Below the pieces are notes generated by a model, which saw only the letters and a list, made by a program, of their open reading frames with translations, ran no database searches and was not told the origin of the DNA. From the NCBI GenBank assembly GCA_030587525.1, contig JAUQYW010000652.1, positions 1-64,000 on the forward strand: a stretch of 64,000 nt of DNA. Reading direction: 5' to 3'. This stretch comes from Candidatus Sigynarchaeota archaeon (GTDB lineage Archaea > Asgardarchaeota > Lokiarchaeia > Sigyniarchaeales > Sigyniarchaeaceae). Made by a program: the position numbers and the translations under genes. Below are positions 1 to 9,319 of this stretch, piece by piece. Every line of letters starts with the position of its first letter. Positions within the stretch are counted from its first letter, which is position 1.

Positions 1-14
1 CCGGTCTTGCCATG

Positions 15-707
15 TTACTTCGGTACCCCGGTCCAAATGGTGGATTTTGCTTTCGCGTTTTCATCGCAAACGGCATCCAGCATCTTTTTATTCCCGGGGT
101 TTAGCAAGAACTTGATAGTGTATTCCCAATCCTTGGGTATCTTGAAAGTATACTTTGGTTTTAGCGGGATCGTCGGGATCACGTGGTCAAAGGGCATGCT
201 CTCTATCGTGGTGCCCTTGAACGTTATTTTGTATACCATATCCATCAGAGTTTTCCCCGTTTGCTCGCCGAGCTCGGCCAAGGTAGAATCAAAGAAAGAA
301 AGAGATCGCTTTTGCTCTTCAAAAAACTCTTCCAGCTCGTCAAATATGCCCATGCCGTTCTCATTCAATTGCCGGATTTCCTGGGGATTTTCAAGATCGA
401 GATGGTCATCAAAGATGATGCCAAGCCATCCAGAAAGACTGAAAAACTCCGCGAGGTTATACAAGTCCTTGGCAAACGGGCCGTGATGGTAACGCTTGAA
501 TTCGATCCTCGTTAAACTGATTTGTGCGTTGTAGGCCCTGCAAAGCGAGAGGAAAAACAACTTTTGCTCCTTGATCTTATTGATCGTGAGATTCATTTGC
601 TTTGCTTTCGCGTGGAAATACAGGTAAATGACCTTGTCCTCCAAGGGAAAGAGGTCCTCGTAAAAACACGTCACGATTGGCTCGCCACCTAATTCTGTTC
701 CGGTCAT
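15..707 (-). CDS. Panacea/SocA-like (DUF4065-type) protein
   Basis: A 230-residue soluble protein. The first ~90 residues have the helical pattern of the Panacea/SocA antitoxin family: a hydrophobic helix ending in a long Leu/Phe-rich stretch, then the hallmark R-Y-H-H-G-P-F-A-K-D-L-Y segment, which matches the family's 'xGPxxxxLY' motif. The rest is charged and helical. Family members are antitoxins or proteolytic adaptors (SocA delivers SocB to a protease), but no partner toxin gene is visible next to it, so a role here is inference. The frame is open further upstream to 923. I chose the ATG at 707 because a TATA-like box lies about 23 nt upstream of it on the minus strand, which suits a leaderless archaeal mRNA, and because the upstream extension has low-complexity, non-protein-like composition. 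Confidence 0.6.
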   Translation of the reverse strand: MTGTELGGEPIVTCFYEDLFPLEDKVIYLYFHAKAKQMNLTINKIKEQKLFFLSLCRAYNAQISLTRIEFKRYHHGPFAKDLYNLAEFFSLSGWLGIIFDDHLDLENPQEIRQLNENGMGIFDELEEFFEEQKRSLSFFDSTLAELGEQTGKTLMDMVYKITFKGTTIESMPFDHVIPTIPLKPKYTFKIPKDWEYTIKFLLNPGNKKMLDAVCDENAKAKSTIWTGVPK

Positions 708-725
708 GATAGATATTGCGATCCG

Positions 726-736
726 TATATAAAAAG
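726..736 (-). promoter_or_regulatory. TATA-box-like element for the Panacea-like gene
   Basis: Read on the minus strand this is CTTTTTATATAC, centred about 23 nt before the ATG at 707. That spacing fits an archaeal TATA box driving a leaderless or nearly leaderless transcript. Confidence 0.45.
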
Positions 737-1424
737 TCGTACAAGATAGATAATTAGCATGCTCAATTGACCATTTCTCGAAAAAGAGCACCGGATCGCG
801 GTCTCGTTCCGATGAAATCGTTTTTCTCCTTCCTTTATGAACCGCCATCCTTAGGGAAAGGAGAGGTATTTGAGCGAATGAAGAGGTACATAAGCGAATT
901 AGCAGGAATTCGAGACCGCACACCTTTTAAAGAAAGAATACACAGGGCAAATGCATTTTTATGTGATATCCTTTCCCTTTCTCTCATATAGTTCTGGGAA
1001 TCTCCTTTCTCGTCATAGTATAGAAGAAGATCTTGTACCTGCGGGTTCCGTTTATGGTTTTGAACCGCATGATAGATATCCTTGGCAGGTCAGATCAACG
1101 TCTTGTTTTTTTCTCGATTCTCGATTATGATTTAAATCAGAAAATTCCGTGCGTGATCTGAATCCGCTCAAGATTCTTCTCGCGTAAATGCGAATTTCCC
1201 CATTATTGTTATCACCTTGAGGTAAATCAACCCACGTTAATTGTTCGTTGGAAATGAATGCGGATTTTATAGAAGAATATCAATATCTTGATGAAATGAT
1301 TTATAAATTACCAATGAATAAGGGAATTCATACGATAGGGATTCTCGGATCCAGCATATCGTGCGCAGAAGGTTATTTGTTTCATGTGGACGAACTTTGA
1401 TAACAAAAATAAGAGATATTCGTT
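737..1424. other. long intergenic region, AT-rich, no gene seen
   Basis: About 690 nt without a convincing gene. Short open frames are present (for example 767-991 on the plus strand) but have no coding-like composition and no ribosome site. AT-rich stretches around 1295-1310 (ATTTATAAATTACC) could hold the promoter of the large PKD gene downstream. I see no tRNA or repeat. Confidence 0.4.
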
Positions 1425-1430
1425 AAGGAG
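1425..1430 (+). promoter_or_regulatory. Shine-Dalgarno site AAGGAG
   Basis: AAGGAG sits 9 nt before the ATG at 1440 and fixes the start of the PKD surface protein. Confidence 0.7.
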
Positions 1431-1439
1431 ATTACGCTC

Positions 1440-4400
1440 ATGCTTAATAGAAACAAGAAAAACTATGGAACATTAATTCTACCTTTGATTTTGCTTTCCT
1501 GTATATTTCTTTTCTCAGGAAAGTCTGAATCAAATCAACCAAGTATATCATACATGCAACCAGAAGAATGTCCAGTTCCTGGGCTCGTAACGAACGATTC
1601 ATGGGAAGTGACCCTAGATCCTGCCCAGGACATGGTAGCCATAGATGTCCTTGCCTTGAATCAGCACGTGTATACCATCGAACGCATCGCAAATGCTACG
1701 CCGTATTGTAATTTTACAAAACGTAATTCAACGGGCGATATAGTCTGGCAAAAAACCTTTGCTATTCAACTCTCAGATCTTTGGAGCGATGGTACGTATA
1801 TTTATGTTGCAGGTGGGTCGGGACCCAGCATGCGTGTCATGAAATATAGCCAAGCGGGAGGTCTTGTGTGGAGTAGAGATCCGGGGGAATCTGATACAAC
1901 AATTGAAGCACGTGCGGTGTGTGGCGCGGATGGACGCATCTTTTTGTTAATGAGCCATAATCCCGCCACAAATCAAATTCTAATCGAAAGGTACTTGGAA
2001 TCTGGATCATGGAATGGTTCTGGATCGTATAACGAGTTAAGTCCAAGCTCTATCATAGGTGCTGCCTCCGATGGCCTTTATATTTATTACTTAAGAACAT
2101 ACTACCCGGGTGGTGCGGAAAGTGGGAAAATAACAAAGATGCGAGCCAGTACCTTTAATGATGCGTGGGAGAAGACTGTCAACCTCCGTGGCAAGGACTC
2201 GTTTAATTCAATATGCATTCTCAATAACGAGATCTACGTTAGTCACAGGTCTCAATATGCCGGCTCCTACCTCGAAAAATATGCCGCAAATGGCACGTTA
2301 ATGATGAATGTGACAACACCTTTCCAGGAACTCATGGGATTGGCAACGGATGGTTATTGGATCTACGGCGTGGGGAAGGACTTGTCCACGTCTTTATTAA
2401 AGATGATGTGGTGGGCTCCGAATGGAACCGTGCTTGGATGGAAAAAATTCAATTTTTCGCAAGGCACATATCTCACAACCGTTGCAGCCGATGGAGGGTA
2501 TCAATACATCTACATGACATTCACGGGAAACGGTTTATGTACGAGCTTGATAAAAAATGACATATTTCCAACGAAGTTGTCCATTTCTACCAATAACTCA
2601 AATATCATCCAAGGACAATCTGTCCAATTCAATGTCTCGTCTCTCGTAAATGCGACGAATCCTGCTAGTTATCAATGGTTTTTCGAGGATGGTACGAATT
2701 CTACACTTGAAGATCCTGAGCACTACTTCATGGAGATTGGTACTTTTTCCATTATGCTTGCAGCGTGGGATTGTGATTTTGATTCGATCACTAAAAATGT
2801 CACGATCAACGTGGCGGCGGATTTAACCCCGTCGGCGACGTTCACGGCGAACACGACCTCGATCATTGAAATGCAATCGGTGAAATTCACGCACACGGGT
2901 AGTAACGGCAATATACCAGTATCCTACCAGTGGAGTTTCGATGATGGGACGCCTAACTCGACCGTCGAAAACCCCGTGCACCAGTTTACGACCGTGGCCA
3001 CGCGCACGATAAGGCTTACAGTTGTTGATGTGGACGGCGATATTGTTACTTATACGCTTCCGTCAACCATCAACGTAATCGCGGATTTGTTGCCCAATGC
3101 GATCTTCACGGCCAACACGACATCGATTCACGCAGGTAAGTCCATCTCGTTCACGCATACTGGTGATAATGGCAATTTGCCGGCATCATATCAATGGAAC
3201 TTCGGCGATGGCACGTCCAATGCAACCATCGAGAATCCCGTGCACCAATTCACGGCTGCCGGCATCTACACGATTCGGCTCACGATTGTCGACGTGGACG
3301 GCGACATCGCCATCTACACGCTCCCATCGCCTATCAACGTGGACATTATCCCGTCGGCGACATTCACATCCAATACAACCTCGATCGTTGCAGGGCAATC
3401 GGTGAGTTTCACGCACACCGGTACTAATGGCGATCCACCAGCAACGTACCAGTGGAACTTCGGAGACGGCACGCCCAACGCGACCGTCGAGAATCCCGTG
3501 CACCAGTTCACGGCCGCGGGCACCCGCACGATTCAGCTCACGATCGTCGACGTGGACGGCGACACTGCCACCTATACACTTCCGTCAACTATCAATGTGG
3601 CCGAGGACTTGTTGCCCAGTGCGACCTTCACGGCCAACACGACATCAATCATTGCGGGTCAGGCCGTCGCATTCACGCACACGGGCGTAAACGGCAACAC
3701 GCCGGCGACGTATTCGTGGAATTTCGGGGACGGGCGCGCATCGATCTTAAAAAATCCGGTGCATCAATTCAAATCATCAGGTACTTTTACCGTTCAGCTG
3801 AATGTAACGGACATGGATGGAGATTTGCATACCACGACAATGATAATAAGCGTCTTGCCATACATCCAAGCGGTCGCGAGCTTTTCAACAAATACGACGA
3901 CAGTCATAGCCGGGCAATTCATACAGTTCCAATTCAACGGAACAACCGGGAACGTGCCAATCTCGTATTATTGGCGGTTTGGGGATGGAAGCACATCTGT
4001 ACAGGTGAATCCCACGCATCAGTTTAACACGGCCGGGATGCATAGTATGAACTTGACCATAACAGACATATTCGGAAATAACAGCGTAGCCAGCATAGAT
4101 GTTACAATATTGCAAGACGTATTTCCGGTTTCGTTGTTCACGGCAAACACGACAACGCTCAGCGGTCCAGGTTGTATACAATTTCAATTCATCGGTACAC
4201 AAGGCAATGGACCGGCTACGTTTACGTGGTATTTTGGGGATGGGACAACATCGAATGTGTCCAATCCAGTACATCGATTCAACTCCACTGGAACATATGA
4301 CGTCATTTTAGTGGTTCGGGATACGGATGGTGACATAAACCAATATTCTACCAGAATCGCCGTTATCGGGCCGAGTACGGGTAATTGGTTTGGCAATCCC

Positions 4401-4880
4401 ACGAACGTTTTCATCGTGATCGTGATAGGTGCCGGTCTAGTTGCTGTCGTGTCCGTTGCAAGCGTGGCTCGGAAGAAGAAACTGAAGATTCAATCCAGCG
4501 GTAGTGGCAAGAAACGTGACGGAAAGAAGATTCCCAGTCACCAGGCACTGGATCAATCCCGGACTGGTGCTGGTATCTCGCCCATGAAAAATTCCGAGAT
4601 AGTGCAAAAAATGCCGGACGCATCGGCACCGGTCGTGATTGCTCCGCCAGCCATCTCAAAGCCCAACTATATCTGCACGAATTGCCATTCCCGGTTTACA
4701 CTTTCGTTCCCGGCTGGCCAGGCACCACCATCGTGCCCATCGTGTTCGATTGCCATGTCAAGGCTCGTGCCGTGCCCGCATTGCGGTATCGATGCGATGA
4801 TTGACCAGCAATTCTACCAAGCTTTTAAGGGAAAGGTAATACAATGTTCAGGTTGTGGGAAGCAGTTCGTGCTCCACTGA
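1440..4880 (+). CDS. PKD-repeat surface protein, single TM, cytosolic zinc ribbons
   Basis: 1146 residues. In order: a signal peptide (residues ~10-27, hydrophobic, followed by SGKSES); a region of short repeats of the DGTYIYVAGG type that looks like an SBBP/beta-propeller (~35-370); seven PKD (Ig-like) modules (~375-970), each carrying the F-x-D-G / FGDG signature followed by N-P-x-H-x-F; a TM helix (~985-1007); a basic stop-transfer segment; a low-complexity linker; and two C-terminal zinc ribbons with CTNC/CPSC and CPHC/CSGC pairs (~1075-1146). There are many N-x-S/T sequons on the outer side. PKD modules mediate surface adhesion or carbohydrate binding. Zinc ribbons on the cytosolic face suggest signal transfer or a scaffold role (inference). 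The start is supported by AAGGAG upstream. The gene ends in TGA. Confidence 0.8.
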   Translation: MLNRNKKNYGTLILPLILLSCIFLFSGKSESNQPSISYMQPEECPVPGLVTNDSWEVTLDPAQDMVAIDVLALNQHVYTIERIANATPYCNFTKRNSTGDIVWQKTFAIQLSDLWSDGTYIYVAGGSGPSMRVMKYSQAGGLVWSRDPGESDTTIEARAVCGADGRIFLLMSHNPATNQILIERYLESGSWNGSGSYNELSPSSIIGAASDGLYIYYLRTYYPGGAESGKITKMRASTFNDAWEKTVNLRGKDSFNSICILNNEIYVSHRSQYAGSYLEKYAANGTLMMNVTTPFQELMGLATDGYWIYGVGKDLSTSLLKMMWWAPNGTVLGWKKFNFSQGTYLTTVAADGGYQYIYMTFTGNGLCTSLIKNDIFPTKLSISTNNSNIIQGQSVQFNVSSLVNATNPASYQWFFEDGTNSTLEDPEHYFMEIGTFSIMLAAWDCDFDSITKNVTINVAADLTPSATFTANTTSIIEMQSVKFTHTGSNGNIPVSYQWSFDDGTPNSTVENPVHQFTTVATRTIRLTVVDVDGDIVTYTLPSTINVIADLLPNAIFTANTTSIHAGKSISFTHTGDNGNLPASYQWNFGDGTSNATIENPVHQFTAAGIYTIRLTIVDVDGDIAIYTLPSPINVDIIPSATFTSNTTSIVAGQSVSFTHTGTNGDPPATYQWNFGDGTPNATVENPVHQFTAAGTRTIQLTIVDVDGDTATYTLPSTINVAEDLLPSATFTANTTSIIAGQAVAFTHTGVNGNTPATYSWNFGDGRASILKNPVHQFKSSGTFTVQLNVTDMDGDLHTTTMIISVLPYIQAVASFSTNTTTVIAGQFIQFQFNGTTGNVPISYYWRFGDGSTSVQVNPTHQFNTAGMHSMNLTITDIFGNNSVASIDVTILQDVFPVSLFTANTTTLSGPGCIQFQFIGTQGNGPATFTWYFGDGTTSNVSNPVHRFNSTGTYDVILVVRDTDGDINQYSTRIAVIGPSTGNWFGNPTNVFIVIVIGAGLVAVVSVASVARKKKLKIQSSGSGKKRDGKKIPSHQALDQSRTGAGISPMKNSEIVQKMPDASAPVVIAPPAISKPNYICTNCHSRFTLSFPAGQAPPSCPSCSIAMSRLVPCPHCGIDAMIDQQFYQAFKGKVIQCSGCGKQFVLH
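2821..3640 (+). repeat. DNA-level tandem repeats encoding PKD modules
   Basis: The opening of each PKD module, such as GCGACGTTCACGGC at 2834, recurs near 3100, 3358 and 3620, so the unit is ~258-266 bp. The central modules are far more alike at DNA level than the outer ones (2566-2815 and 3700-4370), which points to recent duplication or gene conversion inside the gene. Confidence 0.7.
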
Positions 4881-4912
4881 CTCTTATATTTTGAATTTTA
4901 AAGCACTTCCTT

Positions 4913-5656
4913 TTATTTTTCGTCTATTGTCGATAAAAGAGTAAACACATCGTCGATGCGTTTTCCTTTACCAAGCACTTCGTGTACTTTTTCGAGCTCT
5001 GTGGTTATTTTTCTGGCCTGGGGACATCTTTCCATGCAGCGCCCGCACTTCGTGCACACCAGCGCATTGCCATTCCCAGGATTCCTTGCAAGCTCGTACT
5101 TTGATCCCGCCATTTTCTTGTACCCACGCTTGATGAGGTAGGTGTAAAATCGTTGGCTGCTATTTTGCTTGGCGGATGCTTGGAGCGAGACGTTATTCAA
5201 GATAGCAAAGTTTTGGGGGATGTTAACGCCGGAAGGACATTGCATGCAATACATGCAAGAGGCGCAAGGGACTCTGATGCGTTTCGTGTAGATGCCCACG
5301 ATCTCCTTCAACACCTTGCGGTCATCGTCCGAAAGCGCGTTGATACCCGAAGCATCAGCACTGGCGCAATTCTCGTCTATCATTTGCTTGCTACCCATCC
5401 CGCTGAGTGCCAAGGAGACTTCCGGGCGATCCCAGACGAATTGCAACGCTCAGTCAACAGGTTTGCGCTGGATTTTCGCGGTGGCCATAATGTCGAGCGC
5501 TTCGCGTGGTTCGCGTGGTGGGCGTGCCAGGACTCCCCCCTTCACCGGTTCCATGATGACGACGCCAAGACCTTTTTTGTGTGCATACTGGAGGCCCTCG
5601 GTACCAGCTTGGATATCGTGGAAGGAAAAACCGATGTGTTTTTCTTTCTTTTTCAT
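4913..5656 (-). pseudogene. decayed aldo/keto reductase with C-terminal 4Fe-4S domain
   Basis: The minus strand encodes the second half of a ferredoxin-type aldo/keto reductase. It has an I-G-F-S-F-H-D barrel strand, then [13 protein letters not shown], then V-W-D-R-P-E-V-S-L-A-L-S-G-M, and finally two Cys clusters (CASCMYCMQCP and CTKCGRCMERCP). Three lesions are visible. The N-terminal ~200 residues with the catalytic Asp/Tyr/Lys are missing. About 30 residues normally found between the 'FHD' strand and 'QAGxEGL' are deleted. There is an in-frame TGA at 5450-5452, exactly where the family has a conserved Trp (P-V-D-stop-A-L-Q-F-V-W). The 4913-5446 part could in theory still give a 177-residue iron-sulfur protein. 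It begins 30 nt after the stop of the GTPase gene, on the same strand. Confidence 0.75.
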
Positions 5657-5685
5657 TCCCGATGATTCTTTCGTTGGCGTGATTC

Positions 5686-7656
5686 TTACTTTATCAATTT
5701 CGCAATATTAAGTATCTTTCCCGCCGTATTTTTTAATATTTTACCCCACGACCGCTTGATTTTCAACTCGAATCGTCGTGTCTCGCAGATTCTATCTGTT
5801 TCCTTGTGAAGTAAGACGATGGTCATCGAAGGGTCCTTGCTCATTCGTGCTTTCTTCACGACGATTTGTTGATCAAGTTGATTTTTCCCGTTTATCACGA
5901 ACGTCGGGGTTTTTTCCAATCCATCAAACGCACTAGATTCCACGAGTATCTTGCATTCCTCTCGGGTTGCTTCCTTATTGGAGATCGTAATTCTAATTGG
6001 CAAGTCCATGTCCTCCATTAACTCTGAATTTTCGAGATTGATCGATTCAAAGCGGAGATTCTCCTCGGGTGGTGGAATATACCAGTTGAACCTTCGTGTT
6101 TCCTCCAAATTTCCCTCGTAATCTAGCACGTCAAAAAAAATTAAGAATTTACCATAACTTCTTGGTTTCCCGAGATTGAAATCGCATTCCCGCCGTTGGT
6201 ATGGACCGAGTTTAATTTTCAAAAGGTCTCGGTCATATTCGGTTCCAGGAGCACGTACTTGAAGTTGGGCATAGATGGTATTGATACCGAAGTTTGCCAC
6301 CGACACGTTGAAGCATAATGGCTCGGTAGTTAAATATCGGGTCGTCTTATTGTCGATCTTGATGATCTTTATTCGGGACGTTTTTTTCTTGATAGTTTCT
6401 ACAGCTTCTTTTGCATTTTCTTGTATCTCCCGGTGCAGAAACGACTGGTCGGCAGGATCGGCAATAAAAGCGTCCAGAAGCGAGAGGATATCTGGTTCCG
6501 TGTTAAATTCATCCAAGGCGCTCAAGATCCTTATGCTCAAGGAAATGTAGAGCATTACCTTCTCTAGCGTCTCGCGCGTGCATTGATCCCCGGTCGCCTG
6601 AAGCACCATGGTTCTTTGGTTCAGATTTTCAAATAATTCCGTGTGTTGCGTCAAGTTTTCGGAAAACGCATGAAAATCTCGTGGTGCCAAGATGCACGTT
6701 GCTAAGAAAAGGGATTGGGATGATAATAGCTCGTTGCTTAATGAAAGATCAATTGCTGCTAGAAAAAAATATGTTCCCGATTTTTCGGGCTCGTGATGCA
6801 TCGTTGCGATACCCAAGAGAAAAAGGCAGCATCCTTTCTGTAATCGAAATGTAGGATCTGAGGGGACGATCATGTCACAAAGTCGGGATAAATTGTAGAT
6901 CAAAATCGTATCTTGCGGAATGTCTAAATGTTCACATACCAACACAAGTCTTTTTAGCTCGCCCCCGATGTCGCTCCATTCTTTCGCTGGATACGTGCCT
7001 TTTTCGTACTTTAACAGCAATTGATTGGTTATTGGAATAATCGAAGAAAGATGGGGAGAATTGATAGTACAATTTTGTCTTATTTCTTTATGAATTGCCC
7101 AGAATTCCTTTGTAATGGTAGCCATTTCATCTGTTACCGATACGGGGCGCTCGCTTTCCATAATTATCGATGCAAGCTTCTCGAAAGCTGAAATAACTCC
7201 CCGACTTGTCTTTGCTGAAGTTTCAAAATAAGAGAAATGATGCTTTCTGCAAAATGCATCGATTTCTTCTTGTGTGACTGCCCGAGGTAAATCGTTTTTG
7301 TTACCCACTAGCACGAAAGGCGCGTTTTCAGCGTTATCACGAAATTCTTTCATCCAATTTTCTAAATGATCGAATGATTCACGATTCGTGAGATCAAAAA
7401 CAAGAATTGCACCTTGTGACCCGCGATAATACAATGGTCGAACGAAACTATACCGCTCTTGGCCACCAGTATCCCAGATCTGCAACTTTACTTTTATCTT
7501 CCCAATAACAATCAGTTTAACAGCGAAATCGACACCTACTGTCAACTTATAGCTATCCTGGAAAGAACCTTGAACAAAACGGACTACAAGAGCCGTTTTT
7601 CCACAACCCCCATCACCTAACACTATTATCTTAAAAAGATAATTATATTCTTCCAC
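5686..7656 (-). CDS. Rab/Ras-like small GTPase with long C-terminal extension
   Basis: 656 residues. Residues 1-165 are a complete small GTPase domain: P-loop GDGGCGKT (14-21), switch I Thr39 in [15 protein letters not shown] (61-69), NKND (119-122) and ETSAK (145-149). This Rab/Ras pattern is a eukaryotic-signature feature known from Asgard archaea. WDTGGQ in place of WDTAGQ is unusual for Rab/Ras and resembles the Gly of Arf/Rag. Residues ~175-410 look helical and repeat-like (TPR-like is possible). Residues ~430-635 are beta-rich and resemble two CARDB/Ig-like domains. The last ~20 residues form a basic amphipathic helix ending in L-N-I-A-K-L-I-K, which could bind a membrane in place of a prenyl tail (inference). 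The GTG start at 7656 is preceded by GGTGGGAG. Function is unknown beyond GTP-switched regulation. Confidence 0.85.
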   Translation of the reverse strand: MEEYNYLFKIIVLGDGGCGKTALVVRFVQGSFQDSYKLTVGVDFAVKLIVIGKIKVKLQIWDTGGQERYSFVRPLYYRGSQGAILVFDLTNRESFDHLENWMKEFRDNAENAPFVLVGNKNDLPRAVTQEEIDAFCRKHHFSYFETSAKTSRGVISAFEKLASIIMESERPVSVTDEMATITKEFWAIHKEIRQNCTINSPHLSSIIPITNQLLLKYEKGTYPAKEWSDIGGELKRLVLVCEHLDIPQDTILIYNLSRLCDMIVPSDPTFRLQKGCCLFLLGIATMHHEPEKSGTYFFLAAIDLSLSNELLSSQSLFLATCILAPRDFHAFSENLTQHTELFENLNQRTMVLQATGDQCTRETLEKVMLYISLSIRILSALDEFNTEPDILSLLDAFIADPADQSFLHREIQENAKEAVETIKKKTSRIKIIKIDNKTTRYLTTEPLCFNVSVANFGINTIYAQLQVRAPGTEYDRDLLKIKLGPYQRRECDFNLGKPRSYGKFLIFFDVLDYEGNLEETRRFNWYIPPPEENLRFESINLENSELMEDMDLPIRITISNKEATREECKILVESSAFDGLEKTPTFVINGKNQLDQQIVVKKARMSKDPSMTIVLLHKETDRICETRRFELKIKRSWGKILKNTAGKILNIAKLIK

Positions 7657-7735
7657 TTTTCTCCCACCATCATATCAAGTACGTTTGCTTTTCCTTGTTC
7701 GTTTGTATAGATGGCCCAGCACGAAATAAACATGA

Positions 7736-7766
7736 TATTTATTTTAAAATGATTTTAAAATAAATA
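7736..7766. promoter_or_regulatory. perfect 15-bp AT-only inverted repeat in a divergent promoter region
   Basis: The arms 7736-7750 and 7752-7766 (TATTTATTTTAAAAT and its complement) pair perfectly around one central G. The site lies 80 nt upstream of the GTPase gene and 217 nt upstream of the divergent ceramidase-like gene. It could be an operator, or two back-to-back TATA elements. Confidence 0.6.
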
Positions 7767-7880
7767 AATTCGATTTTTACCATTTAAAGTTCTTGCACCA
7801 CCACACCTTGTCTCCCATCTCACCCATAAACACTATGCCGGTCAATTACTTCAGTAACTAGCGAGTTTCTCGGTCATCCT

Positions 7881-7919
7881 CCACGACAGCCTTTTCAAGA
7901 TGCACGCACAATCACCCAT
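7881..7919 (+). repeat. 39-bp element shared with 16125-16163 (copy 1)
   Basis: CCACGACAGCCTTTTCAAGA and the following bases match 16125-16163 at 35 of 39 positions (mismatches at 7890, 7908, 7910 and 7913). It lies 64-102 nt upstream of the TTG start of the ceramidase-like gene. Confidence 0.7.
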
Positions 7920-7982
7920 GTATGCACCATGTTAAAACAGCGGTAAACAACCGGGGAACGATCAGACATAGTAACTAACGAA

Positions 7983-9284
7983 TTGCGTGCCGGCGTCGCA
8001 CGGCGGCTCATCAATCCCCCGCGAGGAATCTACCTCATGGGGTACAACCGCGCCAAGGGCAACAGCGGCGTCCACGATGACTTGACCGCCACCGCCTTGG
8101 TCCTCGCCGATGGAACGACCCGCATCGCCCTCGTCGCGCTGGACATGCTCGGCATGAATGACCTCGTGGTCGACCGGGTGCGCTCGCGATTGTCCCCGAT
8201 CGAACCGGTCTTATGCTGCTCCCACACCCATTCGGGTCCTGTCATTTTCACCGACGAGGGTTCGTCACGCAAGAACAAGGTATACATCAATTTGGTGGTC
8301 GACCAGATCGTCGCTGCGGTGCAAGATGCTGCCGGGAGGATGGCCCCGGTCACGCTCGAATACGCGAGCGGGCAAGGTACCATCGCCATCAACCGGCGCG
8401 AGCGCATGCCAAATGGGCACATCGAGAACGGCATGGATCCGGACGGCGTCATCGATCGAACGGTTCAGGTGATAAGTATCACGGGCTTGAAAGGGGAGCG
8501 GGTTGCAACCATCGTCAATTATGCTTGCCACGGCACGGTGCTTGGCCCGGATAACTTGCTCGCGTCGGCCGATTGGATTTGGGCCATGCGCGCCCGTGTC
8601 GAGCAAAAGCTTGGTGGTCTCGTGATGTTCTTGCAAGGCGCAGCTGGGAACCTCAATCCTTCCTTTGGGTACTCGCCCGATCGACCATGGGATGGCACCC
8701 GAGCGTTCGAGAAAGTCTCCGAGCTAGGCAATGCTATGGCAGAAGCTGTTTCAAGAGCGGTCCGTACAGGGTGCAAGCCATTGCAGCCGTTGCCGCTGAA
8801 AATGGAGCGGGTTGAAACCTGGCTGCCAACAGAATCACCTGCCACCACCGCCCGTCCACCCAAGACGTACATGAAGCCCGTGCTGGCCGCGCTTAAATTG
8901 CCCGGTTTCATGAGTTTCGTAGTCGAGCACTTTCTTGACCAGCGTGCCCCGTGGAAGCAGCGGGTCGAAGCGAGGGACGGGTACTGGGCAGTGCCGGTGC
9001 GGATGAGTGCGCTGCGGATCGGCGAGCTGGCGATCCTCAACATCGGGGCCGAGCTTTTCACGGAGCTAGGCTTGGCGATCAAGGCGGGATCGCCAGGAAA
9101 ATACACTTTGCTGGTAAGCCTGGCAGATAGCATGGTCAGCTACGTGCATCCTGCCGAATCCCACGCGCAAGGCGGGTATGAGGTGGATTCCGCGCCCTTG
9201 CTGTTCCGATATCCAAGTCGATTGGCAGCGACTAACGGGGATATCGTGCTCCAAGCAGCCCAGTCGTTGTTTCGGCGTCTATAG
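7983..9284 (+). CDS. neutral/alkaline ceramidase-like hydrolase (PF04734-type)
   Basis: 433 residues, soluble, no signal peptide. The family hallmarks are all present: an N-terminal 'A-G-V-A-R-R-L-I-N-P-P-R-G' strand, G-Y-N-R, H-D-D-L-T-A-x-A-L-V-L, the zinc-site S-H-T-H-S-G-P, N-Y-A-C-H-G-T-V-L-G-P with S-A-D-W after it, and F-L-Q-G-A-A-G-N-L-N-P. Neutral ceramidases hydrolyse N-acyl sphingosine at a Zn site. Short bacterial and archaeal homologues of this size often have unknown substrates, so the actual substrate here is open. The length matches the catalytic domain without the C-terminal Ig-like domain of animal enzymes. The only possible start in frame after the TAA at 7944 is the TTG at 7983; no clear ribosome site precedes it. 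Confidence 0.75.
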   Translation: MRAGVARRLINPPRGIYLMGYNRAKGNSGVHDDLTATALVLADGTTRIALVALDMLGMNDLVVDRVRSRLSPIEPVLCCSHTHSGPVIFTDEGSSRKNKVYINLVVDQIVAAVQDAAGRMAPVTLEYASGQGTIAINRRERMPNGHIENGMDPDGVIDRTVQVISITGLKGERVATIVNYACHGTVLGPDNLLASADWIWAMRARVEQKLGGLVMFLQGAAGNLNPSFGYSPDRPWDGTRAFEKVSELGNAMAEAVSRAVRTGCKPLQPLPLKMERVETWLPTESPATTARPPKTYMKPVLAALKLPGFMSFVVEHFLDQRAPWKQRVEARDGYWAVPVRMSALRIGELAILNIGAELFTELGLAIKAGSPGKYTLLVSLADSMVSYVHPAESHAQGGYEVDSAPLLFRYPSRLAATNGDIVLQAAQSLFRRL

Positions 9285-9319
9285 TCAAGGTTGATGATTT
9301 CGTTGAAAGTAGCAATGGC

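Noticed and set aside
767-991. Short plus-strand frame in the first intergenic region
   Set aside because: No ribosome site, no TATA, no recognisable sequence; overlaps the promoter side of the Panacea-like gene.
5450-5452. UGA recoded as Trp or selenocysteine
   Set aside because: TGA ends other intact genes here (for example at 4878-4880 and porA), no SECIS-like element was sought out or seen, and the gene is truncated in two further ways.
7902-7936. Possible leader peptide starting ATGCACGCA in the shared 39-bp element
   Set aside because: The second copy gives only a four-residue frame, so the peptide is not conserved between copies.
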